NCBI RefSeq assembly: GCF_932526225.1
Contig: NC_064034.1
Span: forward strand, 5,008,001 to 5,072,000
Direction of reading: 5' to 3'
DNA: 64,000 nt
Origin: Nematostella vectensis
Taxonomy: Eukaryota > Cnidaria > Anthozoa > Actiniaria > Edwardsiidae
The notes under the pieces were generated by a model. The model was not told where the DNA came from. It was given only the letters and a program-made list of their open reading frames with translations, and searched no databases. The translations under genes and the position numbers were made by a program. Positions 11,665 through 25,055 of the stretch are shown piece by piece. The first letter of the stretch is position 1. Every line of letters begins with the position of its first letter.

Positions 11665-14600
11665 CATGCGCACGTGGCACGTGATGTCCTCGTCACAAGT
11701 GATTTGTTTCTGAGGGACAAGGTGAGGCAGCGACCAAAACTGTACGTCCACGCCATTGAGCGATCGGCACTTGCTGACCAGGGTATTGGTGACTTGATCA
11801 TGAGAGACAGAGATGATCTGCAACCAAGAAAGACAGACGACATAAGAATGTGCACTAGAGCTACGACACCCACGCACACAAGCATAAAGATAGACGCAAA
11901 GGCATAAGAATGTGTATTAGATCCATAAAAATTCATGCACATATAACAAGGATGGGCGTAAAGGCATAAGAAGTACATTAGACCATAAGAATTCATGCAC
12001 ATAAAGTCTGACAAGGATGGACGTAGCACAAGAATGTACATACTAGTTATGAATAAAAGGCATGCAACTTGACATGCAACTTTTGTTATACGTGTTTTTT
12101 AGAGGACGGACGCACTTAAAAATGAGATCTTTTTGTTGAATAAAAATGGAAGATTAATACTCACCAAATCTTTGTGAACCTGTAGCTGCCCATACTTCAT
12201 TCCTTTTAGAAACATGCTCAGAAATAAAACACGGCCATCCTACAAGGAAAGAGGGGCCAGTAGCTAAGTCTTGGTATACGTATCGTTTCTGCGTTGTCGT
12301 ATCAAAATGAAAACGCTTCGTGTGGACACGGATCTTTTTGAAAACGGATACGTGGGGACAGGGTCTCAAAGGGCACATGCTGTTTTGATATTTTCAAACA
12401 TTTTCTTCTTTTTTTTTTGGTTACAAAAAAAAAACAAAATTATTTTGTTCTGGTTTTCCGTGGTGTGTAATCTTATACACCACGATATCTCTAATCTTAT
12501 TATCAAAGTATATTTTCTTTTGGCTTGTTCCTCGATTTGTTTGCTTGTTTATCATTGTTTGACCACAAACACGGCTTTTAAACAATATTTTTGCCTTTTG
12601 GCATCGTCAATTTCCTACTCTTTCAATAACTCATCAATATCTTCCCTCTCTTCCCAATCCTACGCCGCCATATTTTCTTGTTGACAGTAGCGCGAAATGT
12701 AACTTTGGAAGGCGTTGTACGAGAAAAATTGGCCGTAGACCTGTTACACGCGTCGTTTCCGTCAATATTTGCATTTACTAGCGTTGGGAGATTTTGAAGT
12801 CAAATCAAAAACTCGCAATGCGTTGCCGTATCCGAAAACTATCTGACCCTTTTACGCGCATTGTTTTTTTCGCGCAACAACGTATCGCGGAAAAACGACG
12901 CCAAAAAACGATGCGTGTAACATAACCTTTAAATATGGATGATGACAGATCGTGCTTGGGTGTCAAAAGGGAAAGGGTAGAGAAGGTGGCAATAGCGATT
13001 ATGACATATGCTTGGGTGTCAGGGGTAAAGGGGTAGAGAAGGTGGCAATAGCGATGATGACAGATGCTTGGGTGTCAGGGGGGAAGGGGTAGAGAAGGTG
13101 GCAATAGCGATGATGACAGATGCTTGGGTTTACTAGTACAAGCAAAATTGGAAGAGATAAACTGTTGTTGGCCATGAGGAAAAGGAGATGAGGAAAACCA
13201 ACCCAAAGGAAAGGGGTTGTGTGACCCTAGGCTGGATGCTAGATTTGAGGCTTAAGACAAACTCAAGACAATACCTTAGTGCCAGCCATAAGGAAATTTG
13301 TGGCATCCGGGCATGCTTCTCCCTCCAATGTGTGTATGATAACAGGAGAACACAACATGCCGATGCAAGTGAGGGCTAGCCTCTCATGCACGGGTTGTGA
13401 CTCACGATACACCGACCCCTCCCATGGTGTAGCACAGGGACTTGGAGGCTCAGGGACACTTTGCCTTGAGTTCAGTGTCCTAGAGAGAAAAGGCATGGCA
13501 TCAAAACCTGGGCATGATTTTTAACCTAAGCATTTCCAATAGTTGGCCACTTGACTCATGGAAGCCCCCTAAAATTAAACATATTTTTCTAATTTCACCT
13601 GCGCAGAGGGTCATTTGTAGTTGCTACTGGTGCCACCCAGGGGGCACTCCCACGTGACCTGATAGAGTGCTCAGGGGAAGGGGTGGCATGAATGTCTTCA
13701 ATGTAGTCTAGCTGCCAGGCCTCAAGTCGAGTGGAAGGATTCGTCCTGCAAGAAGGAAAGGCAAATTATAGAATAACAAAAGTCAACATTTATAAAATGA
13801 CTTTTTCATACATTTATCTTATATCTTTCTCTAAATTTTGCAAAACAAATTTTTCTTAAAAAAATAAACATATCAAATTCTCAAGGGAGTAAAACTAAAC
13901 AGGAAACCCTTGCTGCAATAAGAATATAGCTTGGAAATATCAACCTCCACATAATGTCCCCCAAGGAGATGGTTAGTAAACGAAGGCTTGTCACTGTTAT
14001 ATGCTCCCATGCTATACCCAATCTAGTTAAGCATCCATTACCATCAAGTAATCAAAATCAACTGAGTTTTTGAGAAACAAAGATAAGGTATGAAGCTGCA
14101 AATGAGGGATGCTTATTTGGGAGTTTTCTTCCAAATAATAGATGATGTTTTTTAATGTAAACAATAACAAAGCTATGGCTGTTTGACACTCTTTAATTGA
14201 AAGTGCACTGTACATACCTGGTGTAATAAACCCATATTTCCTGCTCTTCTATTAGTAGATACATCATGCTAAGCTCCCTGTTGTATGCAATATCTAGGAC
14301 TTGGGTGAGGGGAGAGATGGGAGGTGGAGGGAGTACCGTAGTGAGACTTCTTCCCTGACGAGACAGCAACCGCACACTGAGCAGATAGAGCAACACACAG
14401 TTAGATACCAAGCTGCTGTATGTCTACTTATTTAGTATACTGCACATAAGCAGAGCTATGGAGAATGGTAGCACTGCAGTAAGTTTATGGGTTGAGCCAC
14501 AATTGCCTGTGTACCCCCTCCCCCATTTGGCAAATCCTGGCAACATGCCTGCTTATGAGTATGCATTGAATTCTGAACAAGGCTGAAACATGGCTAGAAT

Positions 14601-17600
14601 ACGTACCAACAATTTAGATAATTCAGTGTGTTGGCATAAGTATGGCTTATCAAGTTTAAATTTTCACACTTACCTGCTATCTGTCCCTACAGCCATCAGA
14701 ACAGATGACTTGCCTTGACAGGACTCTAATGATAACGAACGCATGGAGCAGCGAGACAATGCCCAGAACTGATATACATGATTCAATGCATACACCTCAA
14801 TCTGTCTGTTCGAACAGCAGAAGAAGAACTTTGGGGAGACCCAGTCCATCCAGTAGATGCCTTCAGGGAATATGGGAAGACTGGAAATCACAGAGAAGAA
14901 GGTATTTAGTGAATTTTCAATGATTATCATTATTAGCCCCATCATCAACATCATCAATACACGATCACCACTGTCATAATTACTTTTTTTATCATCATCA
15001 GAGGTACATACATCATCAACACCAAAATACCATCACCGTCACCATCAACACCACCATCAAAATTACCACATTGCTATCATATCTCCTACCATCAACCATC
15101 ATCATCAACACCACTACAATTGCCATCATAGCTCCTACCATCAACCATCATCATCAACACCACCTTTACCATTGCCATCATAGCTCCTACCATCAACCAT
15201 CATCATCAACACCACTACCTTGCCATCATAGCTCCTACTGTACTATCAACCATCATCATCATCATCAACACCACCACTACCATTGCCATCGTAGCTCCTA
15301 CTGTACTATCAACCATCATCATCAACACCAACACTACCATTGCCTCCATAGCTCCTACTGTACTATCAACCATCATCATCAACACCACCACTAACATTGC
15401 CATCATAGCTCCTGCCATCACCACCCGAACATTCAACCACCATCATCATCAACACCACTTCCATTACCATCATAGCTCCTACCATCATCATCAACACCAC
15501 CACTACCATTGCCATCATAGCTCCTACTGTACTATCAACCATCATCATCATCATCAACACCACCACTACCATTGCCATCATAGCTCCTACTGTACTATCA
15601 ACCATCATCATCAACATCAACACCACCACTACCATTGCCATCATAGCTCCTACTGAACTATCAACCATCATCATCAACACCACCACTACCTTGCCATCAT
15701 AGCTCCTACTGTACTATCAACCATCATCATCAACACCACCACTACCATTGCCTCCATAGCTCCTACTGTACTATCAACCATCATCATCAACACCACCACT
15801 ACCATTGCCATCATAGCTCCTACTGTACTATCAACCATCATCATCAACACCACCACTACCATTGCCTCCATAGCTCCTACTGTACTATCAACCATCATCA
15901 TCAACACCACCACTAACATTGCCATCATAGCTCCTGCCATCACCACCCGAACATTCAACCACCATCATCATCAACACCACTTCCATTACCATCATAGCTC
16001 CTACCATCATCATCAACACCACCACTACCATTGCCATCATAGCTCCTACTGTACTATCAACCATCATCATCAACACCACCACTACCATTGCCATCATAGC
16101 TCCTACTGTACTATCAACCATCATCATCAACATCAACACCACCACTACCATTGCCATCATAGCTCTACTGTACTATCAACCATCATCATCAACACCACCA
16201 CTACCTTGCCATCATAGCTCCTACTGAACTATCAACCATCATCATCATCATCAACACCACCACTACCATTGCCATCATAGCTCCTACTGTACTATCAACC
16301 ATCATCATCATCATCAACACCACCACTACCATTGCCATTATAGCTCCTACTGTACTATCAACCATCATCATCAACACCACCACTACCATTGCCATCATAG
16401 CTCCTACTGTACTATCAACCATCATCATCAACACCACCACTACCTTGCCATCATAGCTCCTACTGAACTATCAACCATCATCATCATCATCAACACCACC
16501 ACTACCATTGCCATCATAGCTCCTACTGAACTATCAACCATCATCATCAACATCAACACCACCACTACCATTGCCATCATAGCTCCTACTGTACTATCAA
16601 CCATCATCATCAACACCACCACTACCTTGCCATCATAGCTCCTACTGAACTATCAACCATCATCATCATCATCAACACCACCACTACCATTGCCATCATA
16701 GCTCCTACTGTACTATCAACCATCATCATCATCATCAACACCACCACTACCATTGCCATCATAGCTCCTACTGTACTATCAACCATCATCATCAACATCA
16801 CCACTACCATTGCCATCATAGCTCCTACTGTACTATCAACCATCATCATCAACATCAACACCACCACTACCATTGCCATCATAGCTCCTACTGTACTATC
16901 AACCATCATCATCAACACCACCACTACCTTGCCATCATAGCTCCTACTGAACTATCAACCATCATCATCATCATCAACACCACCACTACCATTGCCATCA
17001 TAGCTCCTACTGTACTATCAACCATCATCATCATCATCAACACCACCACTACCATTGCCATCATAGCTCCTACTGAACTATCAACCATCATCATCAACAC
17101 CACCACTACCATTGCCATCATAGCTCCTACTGTACTATCAACCATCATCATCAACACCACCACTAACATTGCCATCATAGCTCCTACTGAACTATCAACC
17201 ATCATCATCATCATCAACACCACCACTACCATTGCCATCATAGCTCCTACTGTACTATCAACCATCATCATCAACACCACCACTACCATTGCCATCATAG
17301 CTCCTACTGTACTATCAACCATCATCATCAACATCAACACCACCACTACCATTGCCATCATAGCTCCTACTGTACTATCAACCATCATCATCAACACCAC
17401 CACTACCTTGCCATCATAGCTCCTACTGAACTATCAACCATCATCATCATCATCAACACCACCACTACCATTGCCATCATAGCTCCTACTGTACTATCAA
17501 CCATCATCATCATCATCAACACCACCACTACCATTGCCATCATAGCTCCTACTGAACTATCAACCATCATCATCAACACCACCACTACCATTGCCATCAT

Positions 17601-20600
17601 AGCTCCTACTGTACTATCAACCATCATCATCAACACCACCACTAACATTGCCATCATAGCTCCTACTGAACTATCAACCATCATCATCATCATCAACACC
17701 ACCACTACCATTGCCATCATAGCTCCTACTGAACTATCAACCATCATCATCAACACCACCACTACCTTGCCATCATAGCTCCTACTGAACTATCAACCAT
17801 CATCATCATCATCAACACCACCACTACCATTGCCATCATAGCTCCTACTGTACTATCAACCATCATCATCATCATCATCAACACCACCACTACCATTGCC
17901 ATCATAGCTCCTACCGTACTATCAACCATCATCATCAACACCACCACTACCATTGCCATCATAGCTCCTACTGTACTATCAACCATCATCATCAACATCA
18001 ACACCACCACTACCATTGCCATCATAGCTCCTACTGTACTATCAACCATCATCATCAACACCACCACTACCTTGCCATCATAGCTCCTACTGAACTATCA
18101 ACCATCATCATCATCATCAACACCACCACTACCATTGCCATCATAGCTCCTACTGTACTATCAACCATCATCATCATCATCAACACCACCACTACCATTG
18201 CCATCATAGCTCCTACTGAACTATCAACCATCATCATCAACACCACCACTACCATTGCCATCATAGCTCCTACTGTACTATCAACCATCATCATCAACAC
18301 CACCACTAACATTGCCATCATAGCTCCTACTGAACTATCAACCATCATCATCATCATCAACACCACCACTACCATTGCCATCATAGCTCCTACTGAACTA
18401 TCAACCATCATCATCAACACCACCACTAACATTGCCATTATAGCTCCTACTGTACTATCAACCATCATCATCAACACCACCACTAACATTGCCATTATAG
18501 CTCCTACTGTACTATCAACCATCATCATCAACACCACCACTACCATTGCCATCATAGCTCCTACTGTACTATCAACCATCATCATCATCATCAACACCAC
18601 CACTACCATTGCCATCATAGCTCCTACTGAACTATCAACCATCATCATCAACACCACCACTAACATTGCCATTATAGCTCCTACTGTACTATCAACCATC
18701 ATCATCAACACCACCACTAACATTGCCATTATAGCTCCTACTGAACTATCAACCATTGTCATCAACACCACCACTACCATTGCCATCATAGCTCCTGCCA
18801 TCACCACCCGAACCATCAACCAACATCATCATCAACACCACTTCCATTACCATCATAGCTCCTACCATCATCATCAACACCACCACTACCATTGCCATCG
18901 TAGCTCCTACTGAACTATCAACCATTGTCATCAACACCACCACTACCTTGCCATCATAGCTCCTACTGAACTATCAACCATCATCATCATCATCAACACC
19001 ACCACTACCATTGCCATTGTAGCTCCTACTGTACTATCAACCATCATCATCAACATCAACACCACCACTACCATTGCCATCATAGCTCCTACTGTACTAT
19101 CAACCATCATCATCAACACCACTTCCATTACCATCATAGCTCCTACCATCATCATCAACACCACCACTACCATTGCCATCATAGCTCCTACTGTACTATC
19201 AACCATCATCATCAACACCACCACTAACATAGCCATCATAGCTCCTACTGAACTATCAACCATCATCATCATCATCAACACCACCACTACCATTGCCATC
19301 ATAGCTCCTACTGTTCTATCAACCATCATCATCAACACCACCACTACCATTGCCATCATAGCTCCTGCCATCATCATCAACACCACCACTACCATTGCCT
19401 CCATAGCTCCTACTGAACTATCAACCATCATCATCATCATCAACACCACCACTACCATTGCCATCATAGCTCCTACTGAACTATCAACCATCATCATCAA
19501 CACCACCACTAACATTGCCTCCATAGCTCCTACTGAACTATCAACCATCATCATCATCATCAACACCACCACTACCATTGCCATCATAGCTCCTGCCATC
19601 ACCACCCGAACCATCAACCAACATCATCATCAACACCACTTCCATTACCATCATAGCTCCTACCATCATCATCAACACCACCACTACCATTGCCATCATA
19701 GCTCCTACTGTACTATCAACCATCATCATCATCATCATCACCACCACTACCATTGCCATCATAGCTCCTACTGAACTATCAACCATCATCATCAACACCA
19801 CCACTAACATTGCCATCATAGCTCCTACTGTACTATCAACCATCATCATCATCACCACTACCATTGCCATCATAGCTCCTACTGTACTATCAACCATCAT
19901 CATCAACACCACCACTACCATTGCCATCATAGCTCCTACTGAACTATCAACCATTGTCATCAACACCACCACTACCATTGCCATCATAGCTCCTACTGTA
20001 CTATCAACCATCATCATCAACACCACCAGTACCATTGCCTCCATAGCTCCTGCCATCACCACCCGAACATTCAACCACCATCATCATCAACACCACTTCC
20101 ATTACCATCATAGCTCCTACCATCATCATCAACACCACCACTACCATTGTTATCATAGCTCCTACCATCAACACCCCACCATCACTATGGGCACCATTGT
20201 AATCAGAGAACATGTCATCATCACAACCTTGACCATTACCATAACAACAATGACTTCCATCAGCCAAGTTAGCATTACTACAAATTGGCAACAACATTGC
20301 ATTACCACAAAAGCCATCATTACAGCCATTTATTGATTAGAAAGTCAACAACCTTTCATACTTTCTAGCTCTGTCTCTAATGTTGAAAAAAGAAGGCCCT
20401 CCTAAATCTTATATTCTGTTTTGAGTTACCTGTAAATTTCTTCCATCGTGTCAAGGCAGAAAATCTTCACCATCCCATCAAGAGATGAAGTGATGACCAT
20501 GCCCTCGGCTTCAGGGTGCAACATTATTGTAGTAATCACCTGGAAAAAGGTTAATAAAACAGGTTTAGTGAAATCTATAAAAGCTTTATATCCCCTGTCA

Positions 20601-23600
20601 TGAAATAAATCAGCATATAAATGACATGTAAAACAAGGGGGGTAATTAAAAGAATACTGACCTTGGTGTGACTGCTAAAGGTATGTACCTTGCCACCAAC
20701 TCTCCCCCATACATTCACTATAAGAAATGGCAAAACAATTAATGGCTAGGTTCCTAGCTGCATCTAGCTCACTCATAATTATCCTCTTAGAAAGAAGACT
20801 ACCATCACCATCATTGCCAGTACTTACTCACACATTTACTATTACTGGCAGTCAAAAGCATGTATATAACAAGACTACTTACATACCATCACAGTCATTG
20901 CCTGCACTTTCTTACCATCACATACATTGCTAGCACTAACTTACACAGTTATTACTGGCAGTCAAAAGCATGTATATAACAAGACTACTTACATACCATC
21001 ACAGTCATTGCCTGCACTTTCTTACCATCACAGGCATTGCTAGCACTTACACAGTTATTACTGGCAGTCAAAAGCATGTATATAACAAGACTACTTACAT
21101 ACCATCACAGTCATTGCCTGCACTTACCATCACAGTCATTGCTAGCACTAACTTACACAGTTATTACTGGCAGTCAAAAGCATGTATATAACAAGACTAC
21201 TTACATACCATCACAGTCATTGCCTGCACTTTCTTACCATCACAGGCATTGCTAGCACTAACTTACACAGTTATTACTGGCAGTCAAAAGCATGTATATA
21301 ACAAGACTACTTACATACCATCACAGTCATTGCCGGCACTTACCATCACAGTCATTGCTAGCACTAACTTACACAGTTATTACTGGCAGTCAAAAGCATG
21401 TTATATAACAAGACTACTTACATACCATCACAGTCATTGCCTGCACTTTCTTACCATCACAGGCATTGTTAGCACTAACTTACACAGTTATTACTGGCAG
21501 TCAAAAGCATGTATAGAGCAAAGACTACTTACATACCATCACAGTCATTGCCGGCAGTCACAAGCATGTTACAAGACTGGGAGTAGACACAGCCAGTGAC
21601 AGGACCACGGTGAGCACTGTAGACAGGAAAATACAGCTGAGACAAAGGGACTAAATCAAGCCATCAACTTGGTACAACAAAACATTGTACTACAACAACA
21701 TACCTCCCCCCCTACAGTATTTTTTTTTTGGGGGGGGGGCTTAAATAAGGAGGGGGGGTATTTAAAGTTGGTTTGGAATCTTTTTAGCTACAGTACTGAA
21801 TGTATCCTCCACAAGTCTCTGATCTTACAAATTCATAGTGTTAGTCTTGGAAAATTATTATTTGTTTTGTAAGGGGGCTTCTTTGAAATGTTTTGCTTTA
21901 AAGAGGGGGTTACTTTAATACTTACTTAATTTTTGTAACATTTCAAAAGAAGAGGGCATGGTAGAGCTTTCACTGTATCCACTTACTCTCTGATTTCAAA
22001 TAATTGATTTCCTAGCATGTCATAAGCAACAACATTCCTCTCAGACAGGCAGTAGAGACGCTATCAGAAGACAAAAACAAAACAAAGACATTACAGAAGA
22101 GAGAAATGGGGGATTCTATAAGTTGGTAAAGATTACACAAGAAAGGATAAATGATTTGCATGAGAAGTAATCCAAATCACACAAGCATAACTTTAAGTCC
22201 CTGATACCACAAAGGCACTCAGCATAGAGAAAATTAAAAAACATATTTTTTTTACTGCATACCTGCATTCCAATGTCTAACTCAACTTGCTTTACCCAGC
22301 TTCCACCCATCTTAGGATAAGCAGCCCTAGTGGGTACAAAAATGGTTAAATCATACATTCAGCAAGAGCCAAGTACTGTGCCATACCAAGTTATTAAGTG
22401 TATTGTACCTTAACGCCAGCCCATAATTTGCCATTGGTCTTGAGTCCTTGTCCCAAACTCTGCGGTGATCTGTTGAAACCTCACCAAATGTCCAGAACTA
22501 TAGCAAAGAAATTGTCACATCTTTAATTTACAGATGGCTGTTATTTTACTAGACATACTCTACAATTGATCTCTCAAATCACCCATGGAGTTTAGAATAG
22601 TTTATAAACAAGGATCAGCTACTCGTTTTTGTTTATGCCCTTAAATGCCCTTACCTTCATACCACCTGTTCCCCCAGTTATCAGCTCGCTGCGGACAGGG
22701 TTAAACACCATACAGAGCACAGAGTGCATTTCTGCTGACACTGACACTACCTCATGGAAATTGATATTGAAAACCTGAAATCAAATTACAATAGAAAGAT
22801 GGCATCAATAAAGATGGTTTGATATATTATATACAAATGTATGTAAACAAACATGATTGATACTGCCTATCCTATCAATGACTTCCTATCCATGAACTTC
22901 ACTATCAATGGAAATACTGAGTGGTAACAGGACCAATCCCTTTGGTGTACCTACCACTATAAAACGGTTAGACAAGAAATAAACCTTATACAACTGAAAA
23001 ACTGTCCATACCTTGAGAGCATACTCTTTAGAAAGAGCAAAATAGACATTATACTTCCGTGAATAAATAATCAGTCTAAGAACATTAAACTGATAGGCTG
23101 GGTAGTTCAGATGTCTGGTCACTGTTGAAAAATGACAGAAGAACGTTAAAAACACAGGCATCCAGCTTTTTTTTACCCCTAACCATTCTCTTTCCCATTC
23201 AGCACACATACTACCCACTTAATGTAATAAAACCCCCCTCTCTTGTAAACACATATACCAGTACACGCCTATTCAATCAACCTCCTCTCCCCCTCCTCTC
23301 CCCCTTAAGCAAACACACACATCCCTGCTCACGTATTTCAATCAACCCCCCTACAACAAATGCACTGTACACCCATACCTGTTCAATTCAATCAACCAAT
23401 CACATTACATTACACTACTCTGTGCACCCCGACCCATCCAATTTAATCAACCCTTCTCTAGACATTACAAACACCATGCATACACCCCTAAACATGCAAT
23501 TCAATCAGACCCTACCCTCAAGTAAACACAACAGCCTCAATTCAATAACACATATTAAAAAAAAAATGTGAGTATGCCCAGCAGTCAGATCCAAATATTT

Positions 23601-24374
23601 ATTAAGAGGAATGGGGGTAGATTTCACTCTCTCCCACTTCACCCCACCCCCTCTTCCACCACACACCCCAAACCTCCCTCCCCCCACCCCCCACACAAAG
23701 CGACCCTTATGAATGTGCAACTATGTGCACCATGACAACCTATATGGCTTTACCTGTCTGATAAACACTGTCATAAGACCAGCTCGTGATGCCACGAGAA
23801 TCAAGAAACACAAATTGATGGAATCGAGAGTTGTATGTCACTGAAAACAGGTCAAAGAATCATCAACAGTTATTTCAGGCATACAAAGATGGAAATATGT
23901 GGATAGCAAAAACAAGATAAATAATCGCTAGTTCACTTTCAGGGATAATTAACTCATTACTTAAAATCTTAAGAAGCAATGCTTGACCTCGATTAATAAA
24001 AGTACCCACATAACTTAAAAGTACTTAATCAGTTTCATGAAAACAAACAAAAAGAGAGATTATAATTTCTAAACCAACCCACCTCCGACTATCTCACAGT
24101 TTTTCGATGCATGTTTATAACACCCCCGGCTTTGAAATCCATAGGGGATCTGGTAGTATGCTCCTTTGGCTTTATTACTTCCATCCTCGTCTTCACCGTC
24201 ATCGTCAATACTGCGATATTCGTCATCATCAATTCGGCTGCTTCCAGAGGCTATATCATCTTTGTCCAAAATTATTTCGCTGTTAGTATCATTGGTACCA
24301 AACACTGAGTAGTTATCCTCAGTCTCTTTATTACCCAACTGATTATAGGTAACGGCGCTTTTGCTTTCGGACAT
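11665..24374 (-). CDS. WD40-repeat protein, multi-exon, 3' end not found (WDR87/WDR97/WDR64-like group suspected)
   Basis: Exons, all minus: 24083-24374, 23754-23840, 23012-23121, 22655-22774, 22409-22497, 22263-22326, 21987-22060, 21537-21616, 20662-20717, 20430-20539, 14674-14880, 14218-14376, 13599-13745, 13275-13479, 12165-12239, 11665-11817. All have GT-AG borders and the phases join to exactly 676 codons without a stop. The ATG at 24374 is the first in frame after an upstream stop and opens an acidic Ser/Asp/Glu-rich leader (about residues 1-85). WD-type strands follow, with FLDSRGITSW in exon 2, YNVYFALSKEYALK in exon 3, DVNVWG in exons 8-9 and SSLDGMVKIF in exon 10. Such proteins form beta-propeller scaffolds. 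Members of the suspected large-WDR group are often ciliary or testis proteins, but subfamily and function are my guess. No stop was found; reading through the exon 16 donor would add nine residues and then stop. Intron 10 (5.5 kb) is mostly minisatellite. Confidence 0.88.
11892..12040. repeat. Short imperfect tandem duplication in WD40 intron 15
   Basis: Two to three diverged copies of a ~60-65 bp unit share AAGGCATAAGAA, CATAA(A)AATTCATGCACATA and ACAAGGATGG(G/A)CGTA. The block is intronic and non-coding. Confidence 0.6.
12938..13129. repeat. 56-bp minisatellite, about three copies, in WD40 intron 14
   Basis: Copies begin GATGATGACAGATGCTTGGG and continue through GGGGTAGAGAAGGTGGCAAT. The first copy is most diverged, and a fourth copy starts and breaks off near 13129. 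It lies in the intron between exons 14 and 15. Confidence 0.85.
15014..20200. repeat. 57-bp minisatellite array (about 90 units) filling WD40 intron 10
   Basis: The basic unit is 57 bp, mostly C, A and T on the plus strand: a CATCATCATCAACACCACCA block, then ACTACCATTGCCATCATAGC, then a CTCCTACTGTACTATCAAC tail. CAT-triplet number varies, giving 57- and 63-bp units. Unit variants include TGAACTATC for TGTACTATC, and CTACCTTGCC, which loses one base. A longer marker unit with CATCACCACCCGAAC recurs near 15415, 15936, 18795, 19590 and 20050. The flanks decay into degenerate CAT-rich sequence (14930-15014 and 20200-20330). Because the period is a multiple of three, minus-strand frames stay open for up to 250 codons, but the one-base variants break them. 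The array lies between coding exons 10 and 11, so it is intronic. Confidence 0.95.
20810..21570 (-). repeat. ~108-bp tandem array made of copies of the WD40 exon 8 splice-donor junction
   Basis: On the minus strand the end of exon 8 reads GCAATGACTGTGATG followed by the donor GTATG. The same 20 nt recurs at plus-strand positions 20882, 20992, 21098, 21204, 21314, 21421 and 21532, the last being the true junction; spacing is 106-111 bp. Each unit also has a second donor-like junction (GATG then GTAAG) and a diverged copy of the preceding exon sequence (CATGCTTTTGACTGCCAG against CATGCTTGTGACTGCCGG). The array therefore spans the last ~35 nt of exon 8 and most of intron 8. Confidence 0.88.
23270..23475. 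repeat. Degenerate CAATCAACC-type repeat in WD40 intron 2
   Basis: The phrase (T)TCAATCAACC or TTTAATCAACC recurs about every 50-65 bp in a C-rich context at about 23270, 23337, 23387 and 23440. Homopurine/pyrimidine tracts follow at 23630-23700. It is intronic, between exons 2 and 3. Confidence 0.4.
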
Positions 24375-25055
24375 TTCTTGTTTAATACCGACGCCGAATC
24401 CCAAGTAGAAACCTTTTCGAATCGTCCCGCCAAATGCAGCGCGCTTCCATTATCAAACATTGATGTTGTCTTTGGTGCCCATTATAACCAAACTATGGAG
24501 ATTAATTTAACAAAGATACCTATACCGTGTATTCCAGACAATGGCATCTGTATAGTTGTCCACCCTAAGCGTATTTTGTGGTTTTAAGCAGTTTCTTGCA
24601 GCCCCTTCGTGATTTCTATTTTAGGGGTTTCGCCTTCCAGTCTAATTTCAACCCCATCACAACAGAATCTAGCCTTGCTAGCAATAAACTTAATACTTCA
24701 TAGTCTCTGTAACAAGCTCTTGCTTTTCCTGGCACCAATTAATGGAAAATATTGGTGTTCAATTAAAATTATTGGCGAGAAGAAACGCATACATACCGAC
24801 ACATAGTAATTCAAATGAGCAACTTGTTGCTACGGGACGAATTTTTATACCGTCCCTCCCTACCCCCCCTTCGACTCCATTCAAAAATTATTACATGTCA
24901 CCCAAAATTATAACACCGCTCGGTCACGGAGAATGATTTCTAGGCATTGTATTTAGTCAACGGACCGTGAACTTTTACCTCTTATTTAAGAGCAAAGGAG
25001 TCAGGAAAGTTGTGCCAAACATACAACCGTCGGATCCTACAAAACCAGAACTAGA
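24375..25055. promoter_or_regulatory. Probable bidirectional promoter between the WD40 and GPI-protein genes
   Basis: The two start codons (24374 minus, 25056 plus) are head to head 681 bp apart with no other gene between. I see no strong TATA box. An assignment as shared promoter rests only on arrangement and distance. Confidence 0.4.

Noticed and set aside
11521-11907. 128-codon plus-strand frame starting ATGGTTTGGC
   Set aside because: It overlaps WD40 exon 16 on the opposite strand, which has strong splice and phase support.
15215-20074. Met/Val-rich minus-strand frames in the 57-bp array
   Set aside because: Frames are open because the unit is a multiple of three, are broken by one-base variants, and sit between two coding exons of the WD40 gene.
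14930-20430. Idea that the 57-bp array also grew from a splice donor (exon 10)
   Set aside because: The exon 10 donor region and the unit show no convincing alignment beyond a few bases, unlike the other two arrays.
23125-23571. 148-codon plus-strand Pro/Thr-rich frame
   Set aside because: It is WD40 intron 2 low-complexity CT/CA-rich repeat sequence, not a gene.
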